Positions 23,426-35,831 are shown, numbered from the stretch's first letter. The stretch: 64,000 nt of DNA from Aulostomus chinensis (GCA_037954235.1 JBBMOA010000003.1:11243723-11307722), one strand, 5' to 3'. Numbers and translations: made by a program. The notes: generated by a model not told the origin, from the letters alone.

Positions 23426-24731
23426 CCAAAAACTGAACTAATTAGTATATATATTTTTTTAGATGTTTAAAGTGTACAAAAAGTCTTATTTGGAGAGAAC
23501 CCAGGCAACAGAGAGACTAGACAATATCAGTATATGTACCCAATGATACGGCAACGCTCGAAGGCAAGATTATTTTTCCCTTTGCATCATCAGAACTTTA
23601 AAAAGTTAACTGCAATGTTCTGTGTGTGGGCAGGTTTGGACTGATAGAATAGTACTTTGTGTGTGGCAGACATCCTGAAGGCCAGGCTGCTGCTAAGTAT
23701 TAACACAGCCTTCCAATATAGAATTTAATTTGACCTATTGAGGTGCAACCCGCTTCTGGTTGCTATAGACCACCTGTACACACATGCTTTATAACATACC
23801 TACTCTTTTAACAACTCAAGGTGCAATCGGAGAGCAAATACCTCCCACATTTCCAACTAATCTTTCCAGAGGAGTTGATGAAAATGTTCTTTTTACAACA
23901 GATCAACAGTTTGATTGCTGTATCTATGGATGTATGTTATAAATGTGAACGGCAGTCATGTGTTCATATACAGCGTAGCCTGGTCCCATCACTGAGAGGC
24001 TGTGCAGAGCTAAAATAAACAGTGATATCCAACATTGTGACTACCATGTTTCTCAGTCTAAAAGAGTCAATAGATGACATTGTGCTCAGCTGGAACCTTT
24101 GTCCACTCGGTCAACAGTTACAGAATTTCATGATATGGTGATATGTTCTCCTCTTCATACAGCTCTTCCACCACCTTACGGGTCAGTTAGGGTTATTCTC
24201 TCAGCAGAAAGTGGCAGGAGACATGAGCTACAAGCTAAGCTGATATGCAAGAAGTTCCCTTCTCGCCAATGTGCAGTGTCTTCCCAGCAGGATGAGTGAG
24301 CGAAGACAGGGACTGAAGCATAAAGAGATATTACAGTCAGACTGATGGACACCTGGCTGAGCTGCAACATTCCTGAATAGTAGCAGTACATCTGAAGCCA
24401 GCAAGAAGACGAGAGATGGACTTTCTTTATGTTGTCTTGCACAGCAGTACAATGACAGTGAAAGTGTGTTGTGTCTTGTGGTTTTTCTCGGCTGCTACAG
24501 AAGAAACTCACAGTTGCTAGCTTTTGTTCAATGTTACATGCGGTCCCTTTGATTATTCTATTTAAGTGTTCATAATTAAATTGCTTATGTGGTGGTGGGC
24601 ATACGTTTTTGCTTCCAAGTTTTGACCTAAAATGTAATGTGTCAAAATTACAAGTCGTACTTTTACTGTTGAAATAGAGTGCATTCACTTTTACTGAAAA
24701 AAAAAAAACATTTCAGACTTTCTACTTTACA
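23426..24731. other. spacer, no gene seen
   Basis: A 170-codon minus-strand frame (24176-24688) lies here but shows no domain, no coding composition and no neighbouring splice sites; I regard it as chance. Confidence 0.5.
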
Positions 24732-24738
24732 GCTTTAC

Positions 24739-24978
24739 TTTTCTGACCGAAGGGCCGCTGGTTCGATTTTGGAGCCCCCCCCCCCATGACCATGTCGAAG
24801 TAGCCTTGAGCAAGACACTGAACCCCTGATCGCTCCTGATAGCCCTGCGATGCACTGGTGACCCGTCTGGGGTGAACCAAGCCTCTCGCACAATGTAAGC
24901 TGGAAAATAGGCTCCAGCACCCCCCCCCCCCCCCGTGACCCTGAATGGATAAGCAGTATAGAAAGTGGATGGATGGAT
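24739..24978 (+). mobile_element. second SINE type sharing the same 3' tail, with target duplication
   Basis: The head differs from the other SINEs (gccgctggttcgattttgga, then ccttgagcaagacactgaac), but the 3' half shares gcactggtgacccgtc, tggggtgaacc and the gataagc-GATG tail with them. A B-box-like ggttcgatttt is present. gctttac occurs on both sides (24732-24738 and 24979-24985) as a probable target duplication. Two different heads on one tail suggest mobilisation by the same LINE. Two long C runs interrupt it. Confidence 0.75.
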
Positions 24979-24985
24979 GCTTTAC

Positions 24986-26326
24986 AACTTTGACTTAAAT
25001 CCTGTACAGAGAGCTTAATTCAGACATTCATTGTCCTTCCTCAGCCTCATTATTCATATTCATTATCCATGAATACTTGGCCAGATAGAAAAGTGTGAAG
25101 TTGAAAATCTCCTGATTTTGGTTTCCTTGTCATGGTCTGTATTTGACTATTTATGTATAACATGATGGATTTTGCTGTCCAAACTTTACAAATTGGTGTA
25201 TTTTAGGTTGTGACATAGGTGAAAATAAGGTGAAGAAAAAAATGGTAAAACAATGGATAAATAAATTATCATTATAGCTATTGTCAATCATAGACTGACA
25301 AGTCATTTGGCTGACAAGTGGAGTGGTGGTTGCCGGGCATGGCCTGGTGTCATGGGACAAGGTGATGTATCGTGTTCAACATTTGTTGCAGCAAGGCACT
25401 GACGTATTTCGGTATGTGACGTTCACTGCTCTGACCTTGTTTGGAACTAAGAACTTCAGCTTCTGTTGCACAGGAGTTGCTTCAAATATTTGTTTTTTAT
25501 GAAGATAACATGGCGATGAAAACTTCATCAGAGCTGAGTACACTGACATGGAACTGTTGATGGAATTGTCAAGAACCCAAACATCAGACTGTCTGGTATT
25601 ATAACTTTACATGCGCATAAGCTTCTTAATTTTACTACCTAGTCATTGAACTGAATAAGTTTTTATGCCATTAATTAAATTGAGTTACTCTAGGTTGTCT
25701 GGCTCCTTTGGATCTTTGTTGAAGGGGGTTATTCATAATGATCAAGCCCATAATGAGTATAATTATAGGACACAAAGCCCCCACAGGTAAGCAGTCTGCC
25801 TGCACCACAAATTATAGGTTGCTATTTGAAATGATTATGTGATACAGTGCAGACAGGAAGTGCTGTCAGAGAGCAGTAGAGGCTCCCACTAAAAGCTCCC
25901 AAAAGCAACTAGGCATTTAACGTATGCATACGCACAGAGAGCCCAATATCTGCATCTGGGTTTGTTGAGGCAGAAAAATGATCTCTGTTTTGTTGTTGAA
26001 CATTGGTGGAAACGTGATTACTAATCCAGATCTATGTGGCGCTGCTAATTTCAGGAGGATGAAGTACTAATTTGATGTGTTCTTTGATACGTACTAACAA
26101 TTACAAATGGATCATTTCTGAAATACTTGTGTTCATGCAAAACATGAAGAGAAATCAAAATGTACCAGCATACATTTAGTGATAAAGTACATGGTTGATC
26201 CATCAAGTGTTTAGGAGAAAAGTTTGGGATTATTTGACACCCCATTACAGGTTACCTGCACACATGGTAGTTTCCCTTTTCTCCTTGCAGCCAGTTGTTT
26301 ATTCTGCATCCAGTGTAGTTTGGTCC
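24986..26326. other. spacer, no gene seen
   Basis: No exon or repeat was recognised. The AT-rich part around 25660-25860 (ccattaattaaattgag, ttattcataatgatc, ataattatagg) resembles conserved non-coding DNA but cannot be judged from one sequence. Confidence 0.45.
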
Positions 26327-26343
26327 TGTGTGTGTGTGTGTGT

Positions 26344-26414
<71 letters not shown>
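26327..26414. repeat. (TG)n microsatellite
   Basis: About 88 bases of TG with a single interruption at 26345. Confidence 0.95.
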
Positions 26415-26415
<1 letters not shown>

Positions 26416-27033
26416 CTCAGTGGGAGGTCGGCTGGGCTTGATGGATGTCTCACATTTGAGATTGTACAGCACCTCAGAGAGGGAAGAGGACACGGTTCCT
26501 GTTATCTATTCATGCTGTGTTCCTTGCTGCTCTGCCTAAAATGGAGCAGGACCCCCCTCCACAGCACGACTCCATCATTTCTAGATGGAACTAAGGAGTG
26601 CATAAAAGAGAATAAGAAAAAGCACCTCTTCCGCTCCTGATCCCCAAGCACCTCTTAAGCAAAAATCCACTTAGAACTTGCATAAGTAGGGAAGGAGAAA
26701 TCCCTTGATTTTCAATACAAGCACTGAATTTGAGGATAATCTTCGCAGTACATCGTTATGGGGATGCCTGTCTCACACACTTTTGGTACTTGCTTTAAAA
26801 ATACACACAGATGCACAGTAAAACAGACAGCTGAACATATACAACCATAAACAAACAACACTTCCAGACACACACATAGGCTCAATAAGCCTGCGAGACA
26901 GTGAATGCTATTAGATATGAGAAAACAAAGAAGGCAACGGCTCATTGAGGAGGAAAAAACATGCTCTGGTTGCATATTCCTTCATGATTCTGGCAAAACC
27001 ATTTGGAGATTGATGCGTCTGTCTTTTTCATAC
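26415..27033. other. spacer, no gene seen
   Basis: No exon or repeat could be supported. I looked here for a partner exon of the unassigned exon at 27034 and found none. Confidence 0.45.
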
Positions 27034-27113
27034 CTTCTGTGACGGCTCAGTGAGGCGTTGGGCTCCACGAAATAGCCAAATTCCTGAATGATGAATGTAA
27101 ACTCGTGCGTCCA
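27034..27113 (-). other. unassigned exon-like sequence with strong splice sites
   Basis: On the minus strand a pyrimidine tract (ttgttttttcctctcag) is followed by 80 bases and then the donor AGAAG|gtatga. One frame reads WTHEFTFIIQEFGYFVEPN then ASLSRHR, with mostly C or G at third codon positions, as in coding DNA; another frame is also open. The length gives an exon that shifts phase by two. It lies about 1.6 kb past the tafa1 stop. I do not recognise the peptide. It could be an exon of a neighbouring gene, an alternative tafa1 terminal exon (exon 4 would join it in frame), a lncRNA exon, or chance. Confidence 0.4.
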
Positions 27114-27549
27114 CTGAGAGGAAAAAACAAATCTCATATCAGCCGAGAGAGGAGCTCGATATTGAAAATCATCTGGAATTTGGCCTGGTACAATATTGGA
27201 AATCTTTATTCTAACTGCCTGAATGAATTGAATGTGCTTCTCTGATAAATCCACTGAGCTATCAAGGGAACAGTAGAAATGAAGCATCACAGACTCATTT
27301 GTGTGTTTACTGCATGTGTGTGTATGTGTGCCCGTAAGTAATTTTCATACTTGCCTTTGATGATTGCTTGTTTACTCAAGTGGAAACTCTGCTCACAGTG
27401 TTAACACATCATATAAATGAAACAATGACAAAATCTGCCATATTACGACATATCTAATAGTCATATGAGGAACATTTCTCAAACTATCAGTTAAAGAAAT
27501 TGGAGACAGTATGTCAGTATAGAAAACCATGTTTATTTCTCATAAGGCT

Positions 27550-28728
27550 CTCCTGTAACTGTATGTTTATTTATTGGGGGATAGCTGCATGTTTCTCCGT
27601 TGTGACTAATACTTTCTCTGTCATTTTTGAATAATTGTCACTCTCCAGTGTGTGAGAGGGAGACCTACACAATAAACACAGTCACGAAGTCGCCCATGAC
27701 CACTCTCCACAGCAGAAAAAAGACACAAACTCTCCCAATATGTTCTAGTCTCTATTGTATCTGAGAGGAACACTCAGATACTTTCTTTTGTGAGGCAGTT
27801 CTATACAGTGTTTTCCTCATTGACTTATTTTTACTCTCTTTTACTTCTTCCATCGCAAGCATCCACTGTAAAGCAGCCACCGTATCGGGGGTCTCTGCAT
27901 AAGTGTATTCAGGGGCTAAATCATATTCCACCATAGCTCTTCATAGAGACTTAAATATACTTTTTGGATCTGTCATCTTATATGTGATGTATTTATATAT
28001 GTATATACACACACACACAAATGATCTTACATAGAAAGAAAAGAAGTGCTTATGAATTTACATCGGGCATTCCCACGAATAAAAGTCAAATCAGATGACG
28101 GTGTTGAGGCCATGAGGGCAGACCTCTCCAAAATTCTGTGTTACAGGCTGCTTAGTGCTCTCTTTTCCCTGAACACCAGTGTTTTTCCTGCCAAAATCCT
28201 CCATGTTGTCACTGCAAAGCCATCCTGCAAGTGAGTCAAATACAAAGGCTTTCCACACAGAAATAGGAGGCTATCAATGCCATTTCCCTTCCATGTGCTC
28301 TTAGTTTTGTGGATCCCGTGTTCAGGTCCATTTAAGCTCCTCATCTGGTTTACCTTTTTTGGCAGATGGGGCCAATGTCTTCACACAATGTTTTGACAGC
28401 CTCAAAATAACCCCAACTAAGCTGCTTCAGTTTTGAAGGAGAGACAGAACAAGGGAAATTGACAGAGAGAAGGTCGCAAACTGGCCACAGCTGTGTGTAA
28501 GAGGAGAGTCACCAACATGGGGCTCCTTGATCAAACAGGGGATTAGTGTGGTTTCATATCCTTGGCACCACATGAGCAAAGCTGTTTTATCTGGGTGGAT
28601 ATCCTTTCTGTGGGCCCAGGTAATCCAGTCAGTAGCCGTGGATGTAATAGTTTAGACCGTTGGTTGGCAAGAGAAAGGGTAGATGAGGGGAAGAGCCTGG
28701 CACGCAGCCCTGCAGTGGGAGCTCTCTG
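27550..28728 (-). other. tafa1: candidate tafa1 3' UTR
   Basis: This is the sequence after the tafa1 stop codon down to the first overlapping AATAAA signals on the minus strand (27566-27575). It holds no recognised transposon and only a short CA run (about 28008-28019). An open frame of 60 codons (27752-27934) lies inside it and resembles nothing I know. The length of about 1.2 kb is an inference from the first poly(A) signal; a longer or alternative end is possible. Confidence 0.45.
27566..27575 (-). promoter_or_regulatory. candidate poly(A) signal, overlapping AATAAA copies
   Basis: On the minus strand this reads AATAAATAAA, two overlapping canonical hexamers. It is the first AATAAA downstream of the tafa1 stop codon. 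Another lies about 40 bases further, near 27531-27537. I see the hexamers; their use is inferred. Confidence 0.4.
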
Positions 28729-28746
28729 TTAGGTCCTGGGATGAAT
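28729..28746 (-). CDS. tafa1: tafa1 terminal exon, coding part (IHPRT-stop)
   Basis: These 18 bases on the minus strand read ATT CAT CCC AGG ACC TAA, giving Ile-His-Pro-Arg-Thr-stop. They follow a long pyrimidine tract (about 28750-28783) that ends in gttacag. The preceding exon ends in phase 0 after TTR, so the joined C-terminus is KIKTTRIHPRT, matching the human TAFA1 end as I remember it. The exon is too short for ORF finding and was located by searching the minus strand for an acceptor followed by this peptide. The rest of the exon is 3' UTR. A five-residue match alone would be weak; the pyrimidine tract, phase and gene order make it convincing. Confidence 0.88.
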   Translation of the reverse strand: MHPRT

Positions 28747-28844
28747 CTGTAACAGAGAAGGAAGAGGAAAGGAGAGAAAACACACATGCACTTAGATAGT
28801 ACAAGGGGATGTAAGTGTGGGGGGATTAGACCCTGAGAATTACT

Positions 28845-28948
28845 CTGTGTGTGTGTGTACGTGTGTGTGTGTGTGTGTGTATGTGTGTGTGTACGTGTGT
28901 GTGTGTACGTGTGTGTGTGTACGCGTGTGTGTGTGTGTATGTGTGTGT
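28845..28948. repeat. CA repeat (sense strand) 100 nt upstream of the tafa1 exon 5 acceptor
   Basis: About 104 bases of TG on the plus strand with TACG interruptions. In the tafa1 transcript this is a CA-rich tract ending about 98 bases before the terminal exon. CA repeats are known binding sites of hnRNP L; any use here is inference. Confidence 0.95.
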
Positions 28949-31478
28949 TTTCAGAAACACTTTTGAACTGCTCCTCCTCACCTCCTGGTTGCCTCTGCTG
29001 CTTAGAACAGCCAGCTGATACAAGTGGAGAGAGCGCTTTTACTGGAGGTGTGTTCAGCAGTTATGGGTATACTGGTGAGACCATCTGTATCTCTCCAAAG
29101 TTGACCTATGTCTGCATCGCATCTCCTTCTATATAGAACATCTATGAGGGGGTGGAGCACTTGACTTGACAGACGAGCTCCTGGTGAAGAATGGTGAAAA
29201 TGTCTTTGCCTGCGAGAAACTCTGCTAGTGGATCCTCCTGTTCTCTCTCCGCAAAACTGCCCAGCTGGGTTTATTCCACTAACATCACCGCTTGCTGCTT
29301 TGAGATATTTTCCAGAATGTCTGACGAGAATCAGTCAGGTTACTTTTGGGTGGCAGACCTAAGCAGCTTCACTTCCTGTTTAGTTTCCCCTACAGGTTCC
29401 AGGTAGCTCAGTTCTAGAGATACAGATGGTTTCAACCTGCCGGAATATAACTTGTATACACCACTTTGTGAAAAAAAAAAAACAACTACAAAAAACTGAT
29501 GTGTTTCCATGCTGTGTATGTCTGCTTCATAAACTAACCCTTTTTTATAGACTTTATCTCAGACCACCACCACCCCAGCTTGCTTGTGCCTCCTTGTTTG
29601 CACCTTTACACCAAGCCATCCAATTATCCCTGAGGATTTCCTCTAACCCAGTGAAATGACTTTGGCTTTGCTAAATGGGATCAGGGCCTCCACTGTTGAG
29701 TTTGAGCTGTCTGTCCGTGACTCTGGTTCAGGGACTCTTATTCAGCCTCAGTTGCAGACCTGGACACATTTCAATGGTACATTGTGAAGCCTTCAGACTG
29801 ATATTGAATGTCTTGATTTTCTTGCTCATCTTAAAGCTCAATAAAACTTTGTGTACATGATGTCTGCCACAGCTACAGCAGTTCCTTGGCCTCCTGTGAA
29901 TGTCTGTGAGGCAAAAGCATAAACCATATCAGAATCTTTACTTTCCTAATATTTACAAATTATTTCACTTTAACATCTCATGATGAAGAAATCTAAGGAG
30001 CTCTGCACACGGAGCCAATTAGAAATCCCATAATCCTTTCAACAAAGAAATACAGCTATGACATTTCCAGCAGGCGGTAGGCAGGTGTGTGGATTTGACT
30101 GAGAAGGGTGATTTGTCAGGTGCAGATGTGACGCACACTGCCTCCAACACGTGCTCTATTTATCAAACAGATAGCATGGTGGGAAGCGCTTCTCCCTCCT
30201 TGTTGCATTTTGGGGAAGATAGGTAACAGATGGATGCATGGTCATAGAGGTTGATTTTTTTTGTTGAGCGGATAATTCACAAAACAGCCTTGTGTCAAGG
30301 AATTTATTATTAAAACACATACCAGTATTAATTATTCCTAATAATTATTATTCAAATGTAGTTGAGTTTATGGATGGAAAACTAAACAGGCTCTAAAAAT
30401 CCCTTTCATTTTACCTATGGACACAATTAGATGATTTTTATTAACAAATGCTATTGCTGCAAAATGAGCTTTAACAATGACATTTTTTTTTTCATTAAAG
30501 ACCTTTTGGGGCGTATTTGTCTACATTTATTGCCTACATTTATCTCCTATCCTGGCCGTGTTGCCACACCTCTGTGCCTCCATCATGGTCCTACTCTATG
30601 CCTCTCAAGTGGCACCTCTCCCCTCAAGCAAGACTGCGCCTTTGTTTTTCCTCCCAGTACTCTATGGGCTTGTGGGTAGTGGAGTATCTTGGGTGTAAAG
30701 GCTTCATCTCCATCTTGTTGTTGATAATCTGGGAGCTGGAGCTATGCTGGGCCCCGCCTTGGATGTCGCACTTTGTGGCATGCAGTTTTTTTTCTTTCAC
30801 TTTACTGTTTTATACACCGCAGGGTATATAGGTATATACCCAGGGTATAAGACACTGGTAGAAAAGAGCAATAATATGCACGACTTTCACTTCCAAATTA
30901 AGTGCAAAGATGATTTGGTTTTTGTTTTATTGTTGTTTTCTTTGCTCAGATTCACGAACCGTGATGTTCAAACTTTGGAGTGACCTGAACCATGACCTCA
31001 GTCTGTGTACCATTACTAGAGGTCTTCGCAGGCCCTGAGTCTCTTCCCAGGGTTGTTTGATCAATCAAGTCCACATCAGTCCTGTTCCATTACTGAGGTC
31101 ATTATGAGTTTAAATCATGTCTGTACAAGCAAGTGATGCTACTGACAGGAAGTGTCAGAAAGCAGAGATGATGCAACAAAACTGCAAAGCTGATACTCAT
31201 CAAGTCACGATAGTCATTTGATTGTCATGTCGAGTCAGTTTCTAGTCTGGAGTAGTGAGTGTATGAGGCATGTTTCAATACAGAGAGAGGAACAAAAGAA
31301 AAACTGGATAATTTCAAATTTAAAAGCATGATGGATGGATCATATACTGCCAGGCACAGTGAAGAAGTCTACCAACCTCACATGAGGTAAGACACAGGCT
31401 CAGTAGTGAATTGTACTGGTTTGGTTTGTGTTTTAGCCATATTCACCACTGCTGGAGTCAGAGGAGTTATTCAACTTA

Positions 31479-31788
31479 AGCCGCTTTCACACTGCACCAA
31501 AAACACGGATGAACACGGGTGCTCGGGCACTCCGAAAGGGTCGACTTGGCATTTCGACCACCGAACCTCCAAGTGACCCAGGTGTTTAGCGGCTCGCCTT
31601 GGCTCTGCTCGGCTCGCCTGCAATGTGAAAAATGCACCCCGCGTTGTCTCAGGTTTCCTGCTATATGACCCGTTGACGTAGATCTACTGTAATGATGACG
31701 TTGTCAGCGCGATCATGTACGAGAGAGAAAAACGACGCCGAGCAAACGCGGGTACAAAAAAAACGCGTGTTTCAGTGTGAAAGGGGTA
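31479..31788. mobile_element. short Harbinger-like MITE
   Basis: A 310-bp copy of the 774-2292 element: the left arm (from ccgctttcacactgcacc) and right arm (atgatgacgttgtcagcgcg to cagtgtgaaaggggta) are retained and the centre is missing. TTA flanks both ends (31476-31478 and 31789-31791). Inverted ends read CC-CTTTCACACTG. It lies inside tafa1 intron 4. Confidence 0.8.
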
Positions 31789-32642
31789 TTAGAAGATCCT
31801 CCTGTGTCCCTCAAGTTACAGATGTGGCAACATTTTGTCTTACTTTAGGCGTCACACACACACATTGTGAAGTGTGAATGCTGTAACGAAAAATAAAAGA
31901 ATAAAGCCACTACCATTGCAGATGCTACTTTACAACACCGGCTTGAGTTTTCTCAGCTGCAACAACAGTAAACGGTGTGATTTCAACTTGAATCCAATTG
32001 AGATGAGAACTGTGACATCCCCAGCATCTTTTTGTGGACAGATAGTTTCACCGTGTTTTAGTGACAACTGTGCAACATGCAGGTGGCAGTTATTTTATTG
32101 GTTTACTGCTTTTACATTGTACCTCAATGCACTACAAAAATGTTTCTAAAACAAAGTGTCAGTTACTTTTCTGCTGTTTTCCTATTAAACAACAAGCTAA
32201 TTGCACTGTGTACATGTAAGCATATCAAAAAATAATGCGCTTTAATTCATATACATCTCAGGTAATTGTGAGCTAGGAACGAAACGTTGTTTTTTTTCGC
32301 TGTTTTTAATTATTTATTTGTGTTTTAATCTGAAACAGGAGCTCCCTCTCACCCTGACCAAGTGGGTTTATCTCTAAACTTAGTCAGACCTAAAACCACA
32401 GTGATGTCTTAACTATTTTAAAATACTGGATTCTCATTTTTGTAGGGTTAAATCTTTTCATTTTGTAAGAGCGTTTAGTGAGGGCTGGCTCATGTTTACC
32501 TTCCCCAGGTCTGGAATAATATACCAGGCGTAAATGCTATAGAGTGGTGTTTCTTGACAGTAAGAATGGTGGTAAAATTAGACTTCACGTGTATCACTTG
32601 AACACATTTGGTGTATTATTAATTTATTCAAAAGACTATTTA

Positions 32643-33021
32643 GGGCTGCATGGTGGTGAAGTGGTTAGCACTGTGGCCTCACAGCAAGAAGGTTCCGGGT
32701 TCGAGTCCCGGCTCAGGCGCGGGATCTTTCTGTGTGGAGTCTCCATGTTCTCCCCGTGTCTGCGTGGGTTCTCTCTGGTACTCTGGCTTCCTCCCACCGT
32801 CCAAAGACATGCAATTTGGGGACTAGGCTGATTAAATTGACTGTGAATGTGAGTGTGAATGGTTGTTCGTCTCAGTATGTTGGCCCTGCGATGGACTGGC
32901 GACCTGTCCAGAGTGAACCCTGCCTCTCGCCCGTAGACGCTGGGATAGGCTCCAGCCCCCCCACGACCCTTAGTAGTACTTACTAGTAAGGAATAAGCGG
33001 AAGACAATGAATGAATGAAAT
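32643..33021 (+). mobile_element. tRNA-derived SINE, full length with target duplication
   Basis: Perfect B box GGTTCGAGTCC (32698-32708) and A box TGGTGAAGTGG (32654-32664). The 3' end is aataagcggaagac followed by AATG repeats rather than GATG. The direct repeat gactattta occurs at 32634-32642 and 33022-33030. It lies in tafa1 intron 4, antisense to the gene. Confidence 0.88.
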
Positions 33022-33567
33022 GACTATTTAATAAGGGAGTCATAATATGGTTGTGAGACATTTATCCAGTTAAGCTTTATTGTTGTGTGTAAAAATTCAA
33101 AAATGAAACGTGTGTGCGTGGAAGGTATTCACCGATGTAACTCAACATCTCCTCCATCAAACTGAGCAGCACGTGAGTAGCAAAAGGAAACCTAGAGTGG
33201 AGGCTGCTGGACACCACTGTCATTCATACAACTTACCAAAGATCCAGGGTCCATTTTGACTTGGGACAAAACTTTAATGTGGATAAAGTGGCTTCTCTGT
33301 CCATTACGTTTGAGCTTCCACCAGAAATAAAACAAGCAAAAGACAAACAAAAACAACAACAAAAAAAAGGCAATAAAACAACCTCCCACTCAGAGTGTGA
33401 CAATTTCAAGCAGGTCACCTGCAGCTTATATTGAAAGCTTGCTGTAGCTAACGGGCATAAAAACTGTTTTATTCAATGTAAATGTGTTAACGCACACATA
33501 GTCTTCTCTCTTACCTTTCTTATACCTCTATTAAAAGTTGCATTTTGCTGTGTTCTCTTTCTATACC

Positions 33568-33572
<5 letters not shown>

Positions 33573-33624
<52 letters not shown>
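33573..33624. repeat. (CT)n microsatellite
   Basis: About 26 CT units directly preceding the dispersed repeat at 33625. Confidence 0.95.
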
Positions 33625-33626
<2 letters not shown>

Positions 33627-33775
33627 GTTCAACCCAACCGCTAAGGCAGATGGCCGCCCAACCGCAGTCTGCTTCTGCTCAGAGGTTTCTTACATTAAAG
33701 AGAGATCTTTTTCGTCTCGACAATGTTGCAAAGTACTTTCTCAAAGGAGAAATGTTGGGACTTTATATAAAATAT
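33625..33775 (+). mobile_element. dispersed fish retroelement tail, copy 2 (diverged)
   Basis: It shares with the 17560 copy the run gcagatggccgcccaaccgc, a tctgctcagaggtttctta block, an aggagtttttt-like position replaced by agagatcttttt, and aaatgttgggactt. The pyrimidine-rich lead-in is also shared, here expanded into (CT)n. Confidence 0.55.
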
Positions 33776-35829
33776 TAGAATTCCACGCTATGTACATCTG
33801 GAAATGTTTTCCTTTTTTCAACTGACAATATTAAAGAACAATCACTTAATAAATTCGTAAAAGCATAAACTCAACCTGTACTTGTCCTGTTATGCTGTTG
33901 GGGGAGTTCAGATTCACCCAAACAATTTCAAACATATTTTCTCCCCCCCCCAAAAAACAACAAAAAAACATTCACCTGTTATAAAAACAAGAAAGCTGTA
34001 ATGTTTTAGAAAGGATGTATCCCTCTTTATCCCAGGGTTCTTTTTTTAATTGCTTTTAGAAAGTAATTCCACTAAATGGACTTGTTAGGACAGATGTCAT
34101 ATGAGCATTAAGGAAACACTTGGCAGCAGTGATGCAGTCTCCTTGGCATCACACTGCAGCTGTTGCTCTGTGTGCAAGTTAGTTTCTCCTCCAGGTCTCG
34201 TCGCACTGCCTTTCTCTGTACCATTTGACCCTCTCCATCCCATGATCCTCAAACAAAGCACTGCTCTGGGCTCCTCTGTTCAGAATTTATATCTGTGTCA
34301 TCTATGACGGCATCAACATGTTGGGGCAGAGAATGACCTCCGACAAATTATGGTTGACATTCTAGCTCCACTACGAGCCACTAGAGGTTTGTTAGTGGTA
34401 GAAAGATCTGTATGCAAATGCTGTCATTTCAACCCACAAGCAAGTGTGGAACTTAAAGTGTCCTCTGTTCTTTTCTGTCCTCTGTCTCTTCAAATGAGCA
34501 GCGTAGCAGGTAGCAGCGGATTGCTCAAGGATTTCCTGCCTATCCCGTCTTTGCTGGCAACTAAGCTGCCAGCATTTTAATTCTCTGGCTGCATTAAATT
34601 GCAATTTACTCAGACTTGAGTTAGTAAAAGGAGCCAAGAGCAATTGCCTTAGTGAGAGAATTTAGTGCGCACAAAGCCCAACCCTTTCCCCTTTCTCATT
34701 TAACTGATCCATCATGCCAGCTGAGAAACCTTTTCAAACAGCACTAAAGAACACTCTCTAAAAATAGAAGACTTCAGAAAACAAAATACATCAGGAGCCA
34801 TTTAATGTGATGTTGACAGCGTAAAAACAAAAACAAAACAAAGTCTAAATTCATCAGTAGCAGTAGAAACTCCATCTTAATCCTGTCTAGAAATGTAACC
34901 ACAATGGACGTGGCAGCTGAAGCTACCTGGTGGATGGTTTTTTTTTTCTTCATGATGCAGCATGGAAGGACACGTTATCAAGAACGGAGGTGGAACACAT
35001 GATTTCTCAGAGAGGTTTATGTGGCGTGGCTGTTTCCTTTTGACAAATGAGATGGTGATGCTGGCAGGTCACTTTTGCTCTGAAACTCACAGCTGGGCTC
35101 CATCCTGTCACTGTGTTATTTTTGCTTGAAGAAGTGCCCTGTGCTCTTTTTTTTTAATAAGGGCTCTCTGAACAGCACTAGTTGGAGCATAAACAAACTG
35201 AAATTTAGAGGACGATGTTCTAAACTTCATTTGAGTTCACCGAGTTTCTCTCATCTGAATAATTACATATTTTCCATAGAGGAACTGCGATCTTAAAACA
35301 TCTACTGTACATGAATAAATGGTTATGTTACTGAGAATGTAATTTAACTGAATGGTTTATTAGGGCTGAATTGAGCATGTATGGCGTTCCTGCTTTCATC
35401 GTCACATTAAATCAAGCACAGGTTATCAAATGAGCATCAGCCTTTTCGCTCTCATCAAACGCTGAGGAGAGAAAATGTTCATTACAGTCTCTCTCTCCCT
35501 GCTTGTCTCTCTTCAGGTGGATAATTGTTTGGAAGCACCAGATTGATCTATTAGACCAGTGGAGCAGGTAATGCAGATCTATGGTGGGCAAGAGTTTTGG
35601 GGGGAGGGGTGGGGGGGGCTCCTCAACCTCACTCTCACTGTGACTTCCTCAAACAAAAGGGTCTGTCTGCCTTGTCTGCTGCTACAGAACAGGCAATGAA
35701 GAACTCGCTCTCTGAAAGACATAAAGACAGAAAAGCAGAAACAGAAGTGTCAGGCCGTGGCTTTGCATGACTTATTAGTTTCAAAGCCAGTGTTTCTGAA
35801 ATATAATGATGACTCTGTGGTCGAGAAAA

Positions 35830-35831
<2 letters not shown>

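Noticed and set aside
24176..24688. 170-codon minus-strand ORF
   Set aside because: No domain, composition of random sequence, no splice context or promoter; long ORFs of this size occur by chance in 64 kb.
26211..26640. ORFs with long Cys-Val or His-Thr runs
   Set aside because: They are translations of TG/CA microsatellites, as are those at 6506, 28826, 50889, 53319 and 58036.
27752..27934. 60-codon minus-strand frame as a separate small gene
   Set aside because: It lies in the candidate tafa1 3' UTR; I saw no good acceptor, donor or known domain, so it is not listed as coding.
29820..29860. AATAAA near 29840 as the 3' end of a plus-strand gene
   Set aside because: No plus-strand exon precedes it, and one hexamer in AT-rich DNA is expected by chance.
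32643..33061. tRNA gene suggested by a perfect B box
   Set aside because: It is the head of a SINE: no cloverleaf could be drawn, and the 379-bp repeat has a target duplication and sister copies.
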